Below, piece by piece: positions 1-6,899 of a DNA stretch of 10,787 bases (position 1 is its first letter; the number at the start of each line of letters is the position of its first letter). The stretch comes from an uncultured Brevundimonas sp. GTDB lineage: Bacteria; Pseudomonadota; Alphaproteobacteria; Caulobacterales; Caulobacteraceae. Under the pieces are notes generated by a model. The model worked only from the letters and a program-made list of their open reading frames with translations, did not search any database and was not told where the DNA came from. The stretch is taken from positions 1 through 10,787 of the forward strand of contig CAMPGL010000066.1 of assembly GCA_946885435.1 (NCBI GenBank), written 5' to 3'. A program made the translations under genes and the position numbers.

Positions 1-480
1 GGCCCGGGCGTCGTCGGCGCTGTCGACCGAATGCTGGTTCATCAGCATGACCGGCAGGCCGCTCATCACGCTGCCGGCCTTGGTGATCAGGTACTGGTGC
101 TGGCGGTACCGGAACAGCTCGCGCTGTTGCGCCACGCCGTCGGCCAGAAGGCGCAGCGACAGACGGCCCTGCTCCGACAGGTCCGCGTCACCGAAGCGCG
201 CCGCGATGTCGGCGGCCTGCCGCTCGGCCAGCGCGAGAGAGGCCGCGGCGCCCTCGGGGGTGTAGTCGTCCAGCTCTCCGTAGCGCTCCTTCAGCCCCAG
301 CCCGGTCAGCGATTCCGGCGAGGTCCGCACCGCCTCCATGAAGGCCGCATCCAACGCCTCCAGCAGGGCCGCGTCATCCGCGCCCGTCCCTGCGCCGTCC
401 TGGAACGCGGTCCGCGCCAGGGCGGCGGGCGCGGCGGCCGAGGCCAGCAGGCCGAGAAGCACGGAACGGCGATCGAACAT
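1..480 (-). CDS. DUF885-family secreted protein, N-terminal part (runs off left edge)
   Basis: The first 160 residues are visible; the gene continues beyond position 1. The N-terminus MFDRRSVLLGLLASAAAPAA has a twin arginine followed by a hydrophobic stretch and an AxA-type cleavage site near residues 20-22, so export, possibly by Tat, is likely. Further on, 'LTGLGLKERYGELDDYTPEG' (about residues 58-77) and 'VMLMNQHSVDSADDA' (about 145-159) resemble the N-terminal part of DUF885 proteins. These are poorly characterised, often periplasmic or lipoprotein members with a metallopeptidase-like fold. The start ATG (480-478) has a good upstream GGAGGG spaced seven bases away. It is divergent from the tryptophan operon and no stress-type promoter was seen before it. 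The family assignment is from memory of sequence style; the catalytic region lies outside the window. Confidence 0.72.
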   Translation of the reverse strand, partial: MFDRRSVLLGLLASAAAPAALARTAFQDGAGTGADDAALLEALDAAFMEAVRTSPESLTGLGLKERYGELDDYTPEGAAASLALAERQAADIAARFGDADLSEQGRLSLRLLADGVAQQRELFRYRQHQYLITKAGSVMSGLPVMLMNQHSVDSADDARA

Positions 481-557
481 GGGGAATCCCTCCGAGAAGC
501 GCCGCGACCTTAGGCGATGCCACGCCGGCGTCCACTTACGGATTGGTCAGGTGGGCC

Positions 558-653
558 GTCACCCCGGACCATGCGTAGCGTCGATCCGGGGCCCAAGCTC
601 GGGGGCGACGCTGCGTTTAGGTCCCGGCTCTCGCTTCGCTCGGCCGGGATGAC
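558..653. repeat. REP-like dispersed inverted repeat
   Basis: The outer arms GTCACCCCGG (558-567) and CCGGGATGAC (644-653) are inverted copies with one mismatch. Inside are two further hairpins: CCCCGGA (562-568) with TCCGGGG (585-591), and TCCCGGC (622-628) with GCCGGGA (643-649), the latter enclosing a TCGCTTCGCTCG loop. Sequences built on 'GTCATCCCGG...CCGGGA' are common extragenic repeats in alphaproteobacterial genomes, as known background. The element ends about 31 bases before the dioxygenase start and forms most of the 204-base gap between the two divergent genes. Copy number elsewhere in the genome cannot be seen here. Confidence 0.6.
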
Positions 654-684
654 GCGGCGGCGGAAGCCGCTTACACACCGTCCC

Positions 685-1473
685 ATGAGCGACATGACCT
701 ACGCCCGCTACCTGACGCTGGATCAGGTGCTGACGGCGCAGAATCCGCTGAGCGACCAGCACGACGAGATGCTGTTCGTCATCATCCACCAGACCAAGGA
801 GCTGTGGCTCAAGCAGATCCTGCATGAGGTCGGCCTGGCCAAGCGGCTGATCCGCTCCGGCGAGCTGGTGCCGGCCTACAAGTCGCTGGCGCGGGTGAGC
901 CGCATCCAGGCGGTGATGACCCAGAGCTGGGACATCCTGTCGACCATGACGCCGGCGGACTATCTCAAGTTCCGCGACCGGCTGGGCGGCTCCTCCGGAT
1001 TCCAGAGCGACCAGTTCAGGAAGCTCGAATATCTGCTCGGCCTGAAGGACGCGAAGTTCCTGCGGTTCCATGAGGACCGGCCCGCCGCCCACGCCGGCCT
1101 GCTCGAGGCGCTGGAGCAGCCCAGCCTCTATGACGACGCCCTCTATCAGCTGGCCGGCCACGGCGTGGCCGTGCCGGACGAGGTGCTCAACCGCGACGTC
1201 ACCCAGCCCTATCAACCGCACCCCGGTGTGGAGGCCGCCTGGCTGAGCGTCTATCGCGACACCGGCCGCTACTGGGATCTCTACCAGCTGGCCGAGAAGC
1301 TGGTGGACCTGGACGACGCCCTGATCACCTGGCGGCACAAGCATGTGCTGACCGTCGAGCGCATCATCGGCATGAAGATGGGCACCGGCGGCACGCCCGG
1401 CGTCGGTTATCTGGCCAAGACGTTGGAGCGCCGCTGCTTCCCCGAGCTCTGGTCCCTGAGGACCGCGCTTTGA
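685..1473 (+). CDS. kynA: tryptophan 2,3-dioxygenase
   Basis: This heme enzyme opens the indole ring of L-tryptophan with O2 to give N-formylkynurenine, the first step of the kynurenine pathway, in the cytoplasm. The 262-residue product has the family's usual length and signature segments: HDEMLFVIIHQTKELWLKQI (about 26-45, with the active-site His35), SSGFQSDQFRKLE (103-115, with the substrate-binding Arg112), and WRHKHVLTVERIIGMKMGTG (216-235). In that last segment His220 matches the proximal heme ligand and GTGGTPGV the following loop. The reading frame is open upstream to 517, but that extension is translated repeat DNA, so the ATG at 685 (or 694) is preferred. No clear Shine-Dalgarno sequence precedes it. 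The stop overlaps the next gene by four bases (TTGA), implying translational coupling. Confidence 0.95.
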   Translation: MSDMTYARYLTLDQVLTAQNPLSDQHDEMLFVIIHQTKELWLKQILHEVGLAKRLIRSGELVPAYKSLARVSRIQAVMTQSWDILSTMTPADYLKFRDRLGGSSGFQSDQFRKLEYLLGLKDAKFLRFHEDRPAAHAGLLEALEQPSLYDDALYQLAGHGVAVPDEVLNRDVTQPYQPHPGVEAAWLSVYRDTGRYWDLYQLAEKLVDLDDALITWRHKHVLTVERIIGMKMGTGGTPGVGYLAKTLERRCFPELWSLRTAL

Positions 1474-2648
1474 GTTTCAAGCGACTGTTCTCCAGGGCGC
1501 TCGCCGCCGCGCCGGGCCGCCTGCACTTCGCCGCCCACAGCCACCACCTGTGGCCCGACGCCAGCTTCGACGGCCACATGCAGGCCTGGACCGACGGGAT
1601 CGAACTGGCCGACACCAAGTGGGACAAGGTCTTCTCCGAGGTCATCCCCGAAGCTCAGGCGCATGTCTGCGGCGAGCTCGGCCTGCCGGACCCGGCGAAT
1701 GTCGTCTTCTCCTCCAACACCCACGACTTCCTGATCCGGCTGGTGTCGGCCTGGCCGGGCCGGCCCGTGCGTCTGCTGACCACCGACGGCGAGTTCCACT
1801 CCCTGCGCCGCCAGGCCGCGCGCTGGGAGGAGGCCGGCGACGTCGTCGTCACCCGCGTCACGCTCGAGCCGCGCGAGACGCTCGCCGACCGCTTCCTCGC
1901 CGAGGCCGGGAAGGGCGGGCACGACCTGATCGTGGTCAGCCACGTCTTCTTCCGCGCCGGCCTGATCTTCGAGCGCGTCGCCGAGCTTGCCGCCCTGGCC
2001 CGGCCTGAGGGCCCCTGGGTCCTGCTCGACGGCTACCACGGCTTCATGGCCATCGAGACCGACCTCGGCCCCTTGGCCGACCGGCTCTTTTACGTCGGCG
2101 GCGGCTACAAATACGCCATGGCCGGCGAGGGCGCGGCCTTCCTGCACGCGCCGCGCGGCTTCGGCGAGCGGCCGGTCCTGACCGGCTGGTTCGCCGAGTT
2201 CGGCGACCTCCAGGGCCCGCCCGGCGGCGTGGGCTACACCACCGATGGCGGCCGCTTCTGGGGCGCGACCTTCGATCCGAGCGCGCTCTACCGCTTCAAC
2301 GCCGTGCGCCGCATGCTGGACGCCGAGGGCCTGACCACCGCCGCCATATCGGCCCACGCCGACGGCCTGATGGCCCGGTTCGAACAGGCCGTGCGCTCAG
2401 GCGAGGCCGGGCCGCTGGACCAGGCCGAGGTCCTCAACCCGACCGGCCCCGGCCCCCACGCCCGCTTCCTGGCGCTGCGGCATCCGCAGGCGCAAGGCTG
2501 GAAGGCCGCGCTGCTGGCCGCCGGCGTCGTCACCGACGTGCGCGACGACGTGATCCGCTTCGGCTTCGGCCTCTATCAGGACGAGGCGGACGTCGCCGCC
2601 CTGACCGCCGCCTGCCGGCGCGTGCTCACTCAAGGAGATCCCCGATGA
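1470..2648 (+). CDS. kynureninase-like class V PLP-dependent enzyme
   Basis: A 392-residue fold-type I PLP enzyme of the aminotransferase class V group. The probable PLP-binding lysine is Lys214 in VGGGYKYAMAG. Asp187-x-x-His190 (LLDGYHG) fits the aspartate that contacts the pyridine nitrogen. TGWFAEF (238-244) recalls the 'GWF' segment of kynureninases. The N-terminal 'LHFAAHSHHLWPD' stands where kynureninases have a 'LDGNSLG' type motif, so this is a divergent member. Its place directly after kynA makes cleavage of kynurenine (to anthranilate and alanine) the best guess, but the substrate is inferred. The start is TTG at 1470, overlapping the kynA stop as TTGA. The end overlaps the next start as ATGA. 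Alternatives are another carbon-sulfur or carbon-carbon lyase, or an aminotransferase, of the same superfamily. Confidence 0.8.
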   Translation: MSFKRLFSRALAAAPGRLHFAAHSHHLWPDASFDGHMQAWTDGIELADTKWDKVFSEVIPEAQAHVCGELGLPDPANVVFSSNTHDFLIRLVSAWPGRPVRLLTTDGEFHSLRRQAARWEEAGDVVVTRVTLEPRETLADRFLAEAGKGGHDLIVVSHVFFRAGLIFERVAELAALARPEGPWVLLDGYHGFMAIETDLGPLADRLFYVGGGYKYAMAGEGAAFLHAPRGFGERPVLTGWFAEFGDLQGPPGGVGYTTDGGRFWGATFDPSALYRFNAVRRMLDAEGLTTAAISAHADGLMARFEQAVRSGEAGPLDQAEVLNPTGPGPHARFLALRHPQAQGWKAALLAAGVVTDVRDDVIRFGFGLYQDEADVAALTAACRRVLTQGDPR

Positions 2649-4081
2649 CCGAACGCCACGCCAACCTCATCGGCGGCGAGTGGGTCGAGGCCGGCGACTG
2701 GTCCGAGAACCGCAGCCCCTCGGACCTGTCCGACGTCATCGGCCTCTATGCGCAGGGCTCAGCCGAGGACGTCGACCGCGCCGTCCTGTCCGCGCGCGCC
2801 GCCCTGCCGGCCTGGTCGCGTGATCCGCAAGGCCGCGGCGACGTGCTCGACCGCGTCGGCGACCGGCTGATGGCGGCCCGGGACGAGATCGGCGAACTCC
2901 TGGCCCGCGAGGAGGGCAAGACCCTGGCCGAAGGCAGGGGCGAGGTCGAACGCGCCGCGCGCATCTTCAAATTCTTCGCTGGCGAGACCCTGCGCTCGGG
3001 CGGCGAGATCATCCCCGGCGCCCGCCCCGGCGTGGCGGTCGAGGCCCGGCGCGAGCCGGTCGGCGTGGTCGGCCTGATCACCCCCTGGAACTTTCCCATC
3101 GCCATCCCGGCCTGGAAGGCGGCCCCGGCGCTGGCTTACGGCAATACCGTGGTGATGAAGCCCGCCGACCTGGTCCCGGCCTCGGCCTGGGCTCTGGCCC
3201 GCATCCTCCATGAGGCAGGCGCGCCCGCCGGCGTCTTCAACCTCGTCATGGGCCGGGGCTCCAAGGTCGGCGAGGCGCTGCTGACCCATCCGGGGATCGA
3301 CGCCATCAGCTTCACGGGCAGCCAGGGCGTCGGCGCCCGCGTGGCCCAGGCCTGCGCCTCCGGCCTCAAACGTTTCCAGCTGGAGATGGGCGGCAAGAAT
3401 CCGCTGGTCATCCTGGCCGACGCCGACCTGGACGCCGCCGTCGAGGCTGCGGTCAACGGCGCCTTCTTCGCCACCGGCCAGCGCTGCACCGCCTCCTCAC
3501 GCCTGATCGTCGACAAGGCCGTCTACGCTCCGTTCGTCGACAAGGTCGCGGCCCGCATGAAGGGCCTGAAGGTCGGCCACGCGCTCGACCCGGAGACGAA
3601 CATCGGCCCGGTCGTCTCCGACAGCCAGCTAAAGCAGGACCTGGACTACATCGACATCGGCTGCCGCGAGGGCGCCCGCCTCGTCGCGGGCGGCGAGCGG
3701 CTGAACCTGGACAAGGAGGGCTACTATCTCTCGCCGGCCCTGTTCGCCGACGCGTCCAACGACATGCGCATCGCGCGCGAGGAAATCTTCGGGCCCGTCG
3801 CGGTGGCCATTGCGGCGGACGGATCCGATCATGCGCTGGAGCTGGCCAACGACACCGAGTTCGGCCTGTCGGCGGGCGTCTTCACCACCTCGCTGAAACA
3901 GGCGGAGCGCTTCAAGCGGGACCTCCAGGCCGGCATGGTCATGGTCAACCTGCCGACCGCCGGCGTCGATCTCAACGCCCCGTTCGGCGGGACCAAGGGC
4001 TCAAGCTTCGGCCCGCGCGAGCAGGGCCCCTACGCGCGCGAGTTCTATACGAAGATCAAGACGGCCTATGTGCTGGCCTAG
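2645..4081 (+). CDS. NAD(P)-dependent aldehyde dehydrogenase
   Basis: A full-length (478 aa) member of the aldehyde dehydrogenase superfamily, oxidising an aldehyde to a carboxylate in the cytoplasm. Visible family residues are the catalytic Cys281 (GQRCTASS), general base Glu247 (LEMGGKNP), oxyanion Asn149 (TPWNFP), cofactor Lys172 (VMKPA), FTGS at 223-226 and Glu380 in EEIFGPV. The style 'REPVGVVGLITPWNFPIAIP' resembles 2,5-dioxovalerate (alpha-ketoglutarate semialdehyde) dehydrogenases, but substrate cannot be fixed from sequence. In this operon an aminomuconate-semialdehyde type substrate is also conceivable. The ATG overlaps the previous stop (ATGA) and is preceded by AAGGAG at 2633-2638, seven bases upstream, a strong ribosome site inside the preceding gene. 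The last codons lie in a 7-bp tandem repeat shared with the convergent neighbour. Confidence 0.93.
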   Translation: MTERHANLIGGEWVEAGDWSENRSPSDLSDVIGLYAQGSAEDVDRAVLSARAALPAWSRDPQGRGDVLDRVGDRLMAARDEIGELLAREEGKTLAEGRGEVERAARIFKFFAGETLRSGGEIIPGARPGVAVEARREPVGVVGLITPWNFPIAIPAWKAAPALAYGNTVVMKPADLVPASAWALARILHEAGAPAGVFNLVMGRGSKVGEALLTHPGIDAISFTGSQGVGARVAQACASGLKRFQLEMGGKNPLVILADADLDAAVEAAVNGAFFATGQRCTASSRLIVDKAVYAPFVDKVAARMKGLKVGHALDPETNIGPVVSDSQLKQDLDYIDIGCREGARLVAGGERLNLDKEGYYLSPALFADASNDMRIAREEIFGPVAVAIAADGSDHALELANDTEFGLSAGVFTTSLKQAERFKRDLQAGMVMVNLPTAGVDLNAPFGGTKGSSFGPREQGPYAREFYTKIKTAYVLA

Positions 4082-4095
4082 GGCCTAGGGCCTAG
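4075..4095. repeat. three perfect tandem copies of GGCCTAG between convergent genes
   Basis: GGCCTAG occurs three times without interruption (4075-4081, 4082-4088, 4089-4095). The first copy contains the TAG stop of the aldehyde dehydrogenase, the last contains the complement of the TAG stop of the convergent entericidin. The two genes are thus separated by only ten bases, with no hairpin-and-T terminator visible between them. CTAG tetramers are generally rare in bacterial genomes, which makes three in 21 bases notable. Confidence 0.9.
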
Positions 4096-4229
4096 TTGCG
4101 AACGTCTTCCGCCGTATCCGTCACCGCCTCGCCGGCGGCTTCGACGTCGCGGCCGATGCCGGCGACGGTGTTGCAGGCCGAGACCAGAAGGGCCGAAGCG
4201 GCGGCGGCGAGCACCAGAATCTTGCGCAT
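4092..4229 (-). CDS. entericidin A/B-like small lipoprotein (copy 1)
   Basis: A 45-residue precursor: MRKILVLAAAASALLVSAC is a lipoprotein signal peptide with Cys19 as lipidation site. It is followed by NTVAGIGRDVEAAGEAVTDT and a short acidic tail. The 'CNTxxGxGxDxxxxGxAx' pattern is that of entericidins (EcnA/EcnB), tiny cell-envelope lipoproteins that form amphipathic helices and are stress or stationary-phase induced in enterobacteria. Whether this one is toxic is unknown. The ATG is preceded by GGAGG. A perfect EcfG-type promoter lies 25 bases upstream (4255-4279). A paralogue sharing the CNTVAGxGRDVxAAGEAV core is encoded at 4997-5131. It is too short for most ORF filters. Confidence 0.88.
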   Translation of the reverse strand: MRKILVLAAAASALLVSACNTVAGIGRDVEAAGEAVTDTAEDVRN

Positions 4230-4254
4230 GGAATGTCCTCCGTGAGGCTGGAAC

Positions 4255-4279
4255 AACGGCCAAGCTTAGCCGCGGTTCC
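4255..4279 (-). promoter_or_regulatory. EcfG-type stress promoter for entericidin copy 1
   Basis: On the minus strand GGAAC (4279-4275) is followed after exactly 16 bases by CGTT (4258-4255), the consensus recognised by alphaproteobacterial EcfG sigma factors. The -10 element is about 25 bases before the entericidin ATG, leaving room for a short leader carrying the GGAGG ribosome site. It partly occupies the gap after the upstream lipoprotein gene, so the entericidin has its own promoter. Confidence 0.85.
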
Positions 4280-4294
4280 CGCGCTGGAGAAGCC

Positions 4295-4837
4295 TCAGGC
4301 GCCGACACCGCCGGCGGCGATGTCGCGGCAGGCGGTGACGAAGTTCGACAGGGTTTCGGCGTCGGGCGCGGCGTAGGGCCCCGCGCGCTGGGCGCCATAC
4401 ACGGCCGAGATCTCGGTGGTCCGCGCCAGGTGATCCAGCAGCATCGGGTCGATGGCGCCTTCGGCGCTCACGCCCGGCTCGTCGGAGTGGGTGTCGGCGA
4501 CCAAGGCGAAGGCTTCATTCCCGGCGCCCAGCGTCAGCCGCTCCTCGCTGCCGACGATGGTGAAGTCCCGCACGCGCACGACGACGCGCGCCGGCTGCGA
4601 CAGGCAGGCGAGGTGGAAGACCTGGACGTCGCCGGCGTCCATCAGCATCAGGGCCGAGCCCTCGCCCGACGCGATGGGCTCCCAGCGCAGCTGCGGCGCG
4701 TCCGGCGGGGCCGCAGCTTCAGGTCCGTCGGCAGCCTCCGGCGCCTCAGGTGTGTCGGCGGCGGGCTCGCACCCGGTCAGCACGACCGTGGCGGCGAAGG
4801 CGGCGGCGAAGGTGCGGACGAAATCACGAGCGCTCAT
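4295..4837 (-). CDS. hypothetical lipoprotein
   Basis: The 180-residue product is of a family I do not recognise. Residues 1-23 form a signal peptide ending in the lipobox LTGC (Cys23). Residues 24-48 are a Pro/Ala/Glu-rich linker typical of an envelope tether. The rest is a soluble domain with a predicted beta-rich middle (ALMLMDAGDVQVFHLACL, RVVVRVRDFTIVGSEERLTL) and a helical C-terminus. Two cysteines in the mature domain (in FHLACL and VTACRD) could pair in the periplasm. The ATG at 4837 gives the full signal peptide. A one-mismatch EcfG-like promoter lies immediately upstream. It sits between the two entericidins, on the same strand, which suggests an envelope stress role by context only. 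Confidence 0.75.
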   Translation of the reverse strand: MSARDFVRTFAAAFAATVVLTGCEPAADTPEAPEAADGPEAAAPPDAPQLRWEPIASGEGSALMLMDAGDVQVFHLACLSQPARVVVRVRDFTIVGSEERLTLGAGNEAFALVADTHSDEPGVSAEGAIDPMLLDHLARTTEISAVYGAQRAGPYAAPDAETLSNFVTACRDIAAGGVGA

Positions 4838-4847
4838 AGCGCTTCAT

Positions 4848-4872
4848 AACGCGCCCAAGGCCCATTGGTTAC
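4848..4872 (-). promoter_or_regulatory. possible degenerate EcfG-type promoter before the hypothetical lipoprotein
   Basis: On the minus strand GTAAC (4872-4868) is followed after 16 bases by CGTT (4851-4848). One base differs from GGAAC. The -10 box is only ten bases from the ATG at 4837, so a transcript from here would be almost leaderless. This lowers confidence. Confidence 0.35.
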
Positions 4873-4930
4873 CCAAAGCTTAACGGCTGGAGAGAAGCAG
4901 GGTTAAGGCGCCCCCTGACAGGCGAACCAA

Positions 4931-4960
4931 AAAGAAAAGGCCCCGCCGAAGCGGGGCCTT
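4931..4960 (-). terminator. rho-independent terminator after entericidin copy 2
   Basis: Reading the minus strand, the perfect 10-bp stem AAGGCCCCGC / GCGGGGCCTT (4960-4951 with 4946-4937, loop TTCG) is followed by a T-rich tract TTTTCTTTTT. It lies about 37 bases beyond the stop of the entericidin at 4997-5131 and before the lipoprotein start, so it probably ends the entericidin transcript and possibly the whole nepR-ecfG-phyK read-through. Confidence 0.88.
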
Positions 4961-4996
4961 TGGCCTTCGACCGCGGGGGGTCGATCGAAGGGAAAC

Positions 4997-5131
4997 CTAG
5001 CTGGCGTCTTCGGCGGTTTCTTCCACCGCTTCGCCCGCGGCTTGAACGTCACGGCCGGCGCCGGCGACGGTGTTGCAGGCGGCCACGGCCAGAGCGGCCA
5101 CGGCGGCCATGAAAACGAAGGTCTTGCGCAT
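4997..5131 (-). CDS. entericidin A/B-like small lipoprotein (copy 2)
   Basis: A 44-residue precursor with signal peptide MRKTFVFMAAVAALAVAAC (Cys19 lipidated), then NTVAGAGRDVQAAGEAVEET and a short acidic end. It is clearly a paralogue of the product of 4092-4229: the start MRK, the cysteine position and the CNTVAGxGRDVxAAGEAV core are the same. It begins 45 bases after the phyK stop on the same strand, so it may be read with the nepR-ecfG-phyK operon or from its own imperfect EcfG-like box inside the end of phyK. A GAGG ribosome site precedes the ATG, and a strong terminator follows. An antimicrobial or envelope-toxic role is known for some entericidins but is not shown here. Confidence 0.88.
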   Translation of the reverse strand: MRKTFVFMAAVAALAVAACNTVAGAGRDVQAAGEAVEETAEDAS

Positions 5132-5171
5132 CGGTCTTGTCCTCGCAGTTGGGGGAGGTCTGCAGGCTGGG

Positions 5172-5196
5172 AATGCCTAGGCCGAACCTTGGTTCC
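5172..5196 (-). promoter_or_regulatory. possible degenerate EcfG-type promoter for entericidin copy 2
   Basis: On the minus strand GGAAC (5196-5192) is followed after 16 bases by CATT (5175-5172). The -35 is perfect and the -10 differs from CGTT by one base. It overlaps the last codons of phyK and is 40 bases before the entericidin ATG, the same geometry as the perfect box of the paralogue. Confidence 0.45.
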
Positions 5197-6898
5197 CCTC
5201 GGGCGACGGCGGCGCGTCATCGATCTCGGGAGAGGGGAAGGTCAGGCGCGCCAGCACCCCGCCGCTCTCGCTGGGCAGGATCTCCGCGCGTCCGCGCAGC
5301 TGGCGGGCGAAGGCGGTCATCAGGGTCTGGCCGACGCCGCCGCCCTGGCGTTCGCCCTCGCGGGCGCCGGGGCCGTCGTCCTCGACCTCCAGCACGCTCT
5401 CCTCCTCGCCGCGATGGAAGCGCACCTTCAGCACCCCGCCGCGTCCTTCGAAGGCGTGCTTCTGGGCGTTGGAGATCGCCTCCACGGCCCACAGCGCGAT
5501 GGGCGCCAGCTTGTCCGGATCGACCACCAGCGCGTCGGCCTCGACGCGGGTGTCCACGACCGGCCCGCGGCCGCTGTCCTGGGCGATCAGCTGGCCGACC
5601 AGGTCTTCCAGGAAGCGGCCCACATCGACCCGCTTCAGGTTCTCCGACTGGTAGAGCGCCCGATAGATAAGGGCGAGCGCGGTGATCCGCTGGCGCGTGT
5701 CGTTCATCGCCGAGCGCGCCGCCGGGTCCTTCAGGGCGCGCTGCTGCATGTTGAGCAGCGACGTGATGACCTGCAGGTTGTTCTTCACCCGGTGGTGGAT
5801 CTCCCGCATCAGGCCGTCCTTCTCGGCCAGCGATTCCCTGAGCGAGGCGTCGCGGGCCACGATGGTGTCGACCATGTGGTCGAGCGTCCGACCCAGGTTG
5901 CGGATCTCCGCGGGCCCGTGCCTGGCCTGGACGGGCCGCACATTGAACCGGCCCTTGGCGTAGATGGCCGCGATCCGCTCCAGGTAGAGGAGCCAGCGCA
6001 CCACCACCCGCTCGGTGACGACCAGGACGAACAGCAGCGCCAGGCACCAGGTCAGCAGCGGCAGGAAGAAGACCCCCATCGCATTGCCCATGGCCCAGGC
6101 GACAAGCCCCTGGCTGGGCGCCGACAGGACGACGAAGACATCGCCGTTTGCGAAGGGCGAGGCGGTCACGATGCGCCGGTCGCCGCGCGCGTCGATCACC
6201 TCGGTGAGCTCCGGTCCCAGATTGTCGGCGGTCATCGCTCCGGCCGGGAAGGCGTCCCGGTCGGTGGAGGTCAGCACCACTCCCTGCGCGTCCACCAGGG
6301 CCACCTGCGAGCCCTCGATCGACACCCCCGCCGGGATGTTGGGCCTCAGGTCGTCCAGCGGCATGACGGCCAGGAAGACGCCGTCGAAGGCGCCCATCGG
6401 CCGTTCTGAGCGGATGGCGGCCAGCAGGGCCGGGTTCTGGGTGAAGACCCCATCAGGGGCGCGGGCGATGACGATGGTCTCGCCGTTGCGGATACGCTGG
6501 TACCAGGGCTGGCTGATCAGGGATTCGGCGCCGCGCACGTCGCCGCTCGCGCAGGTCACCCGCCCGTTGCGGCCGAGATGGACCAGGGCGTCATAGGCCT
6601 CCAGGTCCTGCACGAGCTGCCTCAGGCGCGGCACGCAGTAGAGGCCGATGGTCTCGGGACGCAGCGTCCGCAGCATGATGACCGCGCCGTCGATGCGCAT
6701 CTGGGCGTCGCCGGCGCTGGCGCGGGCGGACCGGACGAGCTCGGTGCGCGTCCGTTCGACCTCCTCGAGATAAGCGGCCCGAGACTGTAGGGCGCTCAGC
6801 AGCAGGATGGGCGCGAGCGCGAAGCCCAGCGCCACACCCAGGCGAAAGCGAATGCCTTGGACCCCGATGCCGAAGCGGGGCTTGCGCCAGCCGAACAC
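5177..6898 (-). CDS. phyK: PhyK-type membrane sensor histidine kinase (HisKA_2)
   Basis: A 573-residue kinase expected to control phosphorylation of PhyR and so the general stress response. The layout is TM1 (about 18-37), a large periplasmic sensor region (about 40-265, Cache-like by position), TM2 (about 275-296), a HAMP-like linker (about 297-350), a HisKA_2 dimerisation/phosphotransfer segment with EIHHRVKNNLQVITSLLNMQ (366-385), and an ATPase domain. His369 lies in the HRxxN motif of this kinase class and is the likely phosphorylation site. In the ATPase domain the N box is EAISNAQKHA (Asn477), the DxGxG box is EDDGPG (507-511), and a GGGVG loop follows. The start is GTG at 6898, one base after the ecfG stop (TGAGGTG), indicating coupling. 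In Caulobacter phyK lies in this same order beside sigT, nepR and phyR. Confidence 0.9.
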   Translation of the reverse strand: MFGWRKPRFGIGVQGIRFRLGVALGFALAPILLLSALQSRAAYLEEVERTRTELVRSARASAGDAQMRIDGAVIMLRTLRPETIGLYCVPRLRQLVQDLEAYDALVHLGRNGRVTCASGDVRGAESLISQPWYQRIRNGETIVIARAPDGVFTQNPALLAAIRSERPMGAFDGVFLAVMPLDDLRPNIPAGVSIEGSQVALVDAQGVVLTSTDRDAFPAGAMTADNLGPELTEVIDARGDRRIVTASPFANGDVFVVLSAPSQGLVAWAMGNAMGVFFLPLLTWCLALLFVLVVTERVVVRWLLYLERIAAIYAKGRFNVRPVQARHGPAEIRNLGRTLDHMVDTIVARDASLRESLAEKDGLMREIHHRVKNNLQVITSLLNMQQRALKDPAARSAMNDTRQRITALALIYRALYQSENLKRVDVGRFLEDLVGQLIAQDSGRGPVVDTRVEADALVVDPDKLAPIALWAVEAISNAQKHAFEGRGGVLKVRFHRGEEESVLEVEDDGPGAREGERQGGGVGQTLMTAFARQLRGRAEILPSESGGVLARLTFPSPEIDDAPPSPEGNQGSA

Positions 6899-6899
6899 C

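Noticed and set aside
517..684. N-terminal extension of the tryptophan dioxygenase
   Set aside because: The extension is translated REP-like repeat DNA and family members begin near the ATG at 685.
1407..2357. Long minus-strand open frame (316 codons)
   Set aside because: It lies opposite the PLP enzyme, has low-complexity Gly/Ala/Val/Asp composition and no domain; a GC-rich shadow frame.
5042..6409. Long plus-strand open frame (455 codons)
   Set aside because: It is antisense to phyK, whose kinase motifs are clear, and its product is His/Arg/Gln-rich without any recognisable fold.
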